Shown: positions 63,560 through 64,000 of the stretch, one piece after another
Numbering within the stretch: the first letter of the stretch is position 1
Layout of the letters: each line of letters starts with the position of its first letter
Assembly: GCA_945952465.1 (NCBI GenBank)
Contig: CAMFIB010000001.1
Location: 806,001-870,000, forward strand
From: an uncultured Pseudomonadota bacterium
GTDB lineage: Bacteria > Pseudomonadota > Gammaproteobacteria > Burkholderiales > Burkholderiaceae_C
Direction: 5' to 3'
DNA length: 64,000 nt
The notes under the pieces: generated by a model
The model's input: only the letters and a program-made list of their open reading frames with translations
What the model was told of the DNA's origin: nothing
Databases searched by the model: none
Made by a program: the position numbers and the translations under genes

Positions 63560-64000
63560 TCAAGCGCCCGCCAGGGCGGGTTGGGCCGGTGCGGCGGCTG
63601 CCGCACCGGCGGTGACGAAGGCCGGCGGCGGCGGGCTGCCGGCCGACAGCGTCAGCACCTCGTAGCCGGTCTCGGTGACCAGAATCGTGTGCTCCCACTG
63701 CGCTGACAGCGAATGGTCTTTGGTGACGATGGTCCAGCCGTCGCCCATCTCGCGGATGTCCTTGCGGCCGGCGTTGATCATCGGCTCGATGGTGAAGGTC
63801 ATGCCGGGCTTCAGTTCCTCCAGCGTGCCGGCCTTGCCATAGTGCAGCACCTGCGGTTCCTCGTGGAAGATGCGGCCGATGCCGTGGCCGCAGAACTCGC
63901 GCACCACCGAGAAGCCGTTGCTCTCGGCAAACCGCTGGATGGCCGCGCCGATGTCGCCCAGCCGCGCGCCGGGCTTGACCTTGACGATGCCGTGCCACAT
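63560..64000 (-). CDS. map: Methionine aminopeptidase type I, C-terminal part (5' end outside window)
   Basis: The frame is open to the window edge, so the gene begins beyond 64000. The fragment of about 146 residues carries the last metal ligands: His in [13 protein letters not shown], Glu in [10 protein letters not shown] and Glu in [17 protein letters not shown]. The tail [16 protein letters not shown] is an Ala/Pro-rich extension beyond the usual C terminus. It removes N-terminal Met from nascent proteins. Confidence 0.95.
   Translation of the reverse strand: MWHGIVKVKPGARLGDIGAAIQRFAESNGFSVVREFCGHGIGRIFHEEPQVLHYGKAGTLEELKPGMTFTIEPMINAGRKDIREMGDGWTIVTKDHSLSAQWEHTILVTETGYEVLTLSAGSPPPPAFVTAGAAAAAPAQPALAGA

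Overview
The window looks like a chromosomal segment of a high-G+C betaproteobacterium (Burkholderiales), most likely a member of the Comamonadaceae. The grounds are the gene orders thrS-infC-rpmI-rplT-pheS-pheT-ihfA-merR-tRNA-Pro and exbB-exbD-lpxK-ycaR-kdsB-adk, the aerobic benzoyl-CoA (box) pathway with a BoxR regulator, and two families of short interspersed repeats of a kind I associate with that family. No phage, insertion sequence, CRISPR array or plasmid function was found. The assignment rests on reading the proteins, not on a database search.

Layout. 1-6.5 kb: translation and nucleoid operon (thrS end, infC with an AUC start, rpmI, rplT, pheS, pheT, ihfA, a MerR regulator, tRNA-Pro). 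6.5-14.1 kb: small accessory genes, tRNA-Ser, an SPFH/NfeD pair and a large Orn/Lys/Arg decarboxylase. 14.2-20.6 kb: fabI, divergent from a complete YejABEF-type peptide ABC importer. 20.6-30.2 kb: a long minus-strand operon (flavodoxin, benzoate-CoA ligase, alpha/beta hydrolase, five-gene Liv-type ABC importer, CoA-transferase) divergent from boxR. 30.2-37 kb: two tRNAs and a beta-oxidation-type group (acyl-CoA dehydrogenase, phosphotransferase, Crp-type regulator, PaaG-like isomerase, 3-hydroxyacyl-CoA dehydrogenase) plus a D-2-hydroxyacid dehydrogenase. 37-48 kb: core genes (lexA with a small partner, asparaginase, adk, kdsB, ycaR, lpxK, exbD, exbB, xseA, sodB, icd). 47.7-51 kb: clpS, clpA and an EVE-domain gene. 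51-57 kb: boxC-boxB-boxA-thiolase. 57-64 kb: a COQ7-like protein, small membrane and envelope proteins, def, an EF-hand protein, glnD and the end of map.

How the parts fit. Benzoate could enter by the Liv-type importer, be activated by the ligase, epoxidised and cleaved by BoxAB and BoxC, and be finished by isomerase, 3-hydroxyacyl-CoA dehydrogenase and thiolase to succinyl-CoA and acetyl-CoA. No aldehyde dehydrogenase for the BoxC product lies in the window. The pathway is split into two blocks about 20 kb apart. The boxC promoter and the boxR promoter both have a 16-bp spacer, and in both the -10 hexamer occupies the same six positions of a palindrome of the form GAA-N-TATA-N-TTC. A second perfect copy lies upstream of boxC. 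This is a candidate BoxR operator and regulon.

The other notable structure is a multi-hairpin repeat that occurs between genes and also, in degraded form and in frame, inside ansA, lpxK and probably xseA. A second GC-rich repeat sits exactly at three junctions of operon neighbours (yejE/yejF, ycaR/kdsB, exbB/exbD) and may have extended the N termini of two proteins.
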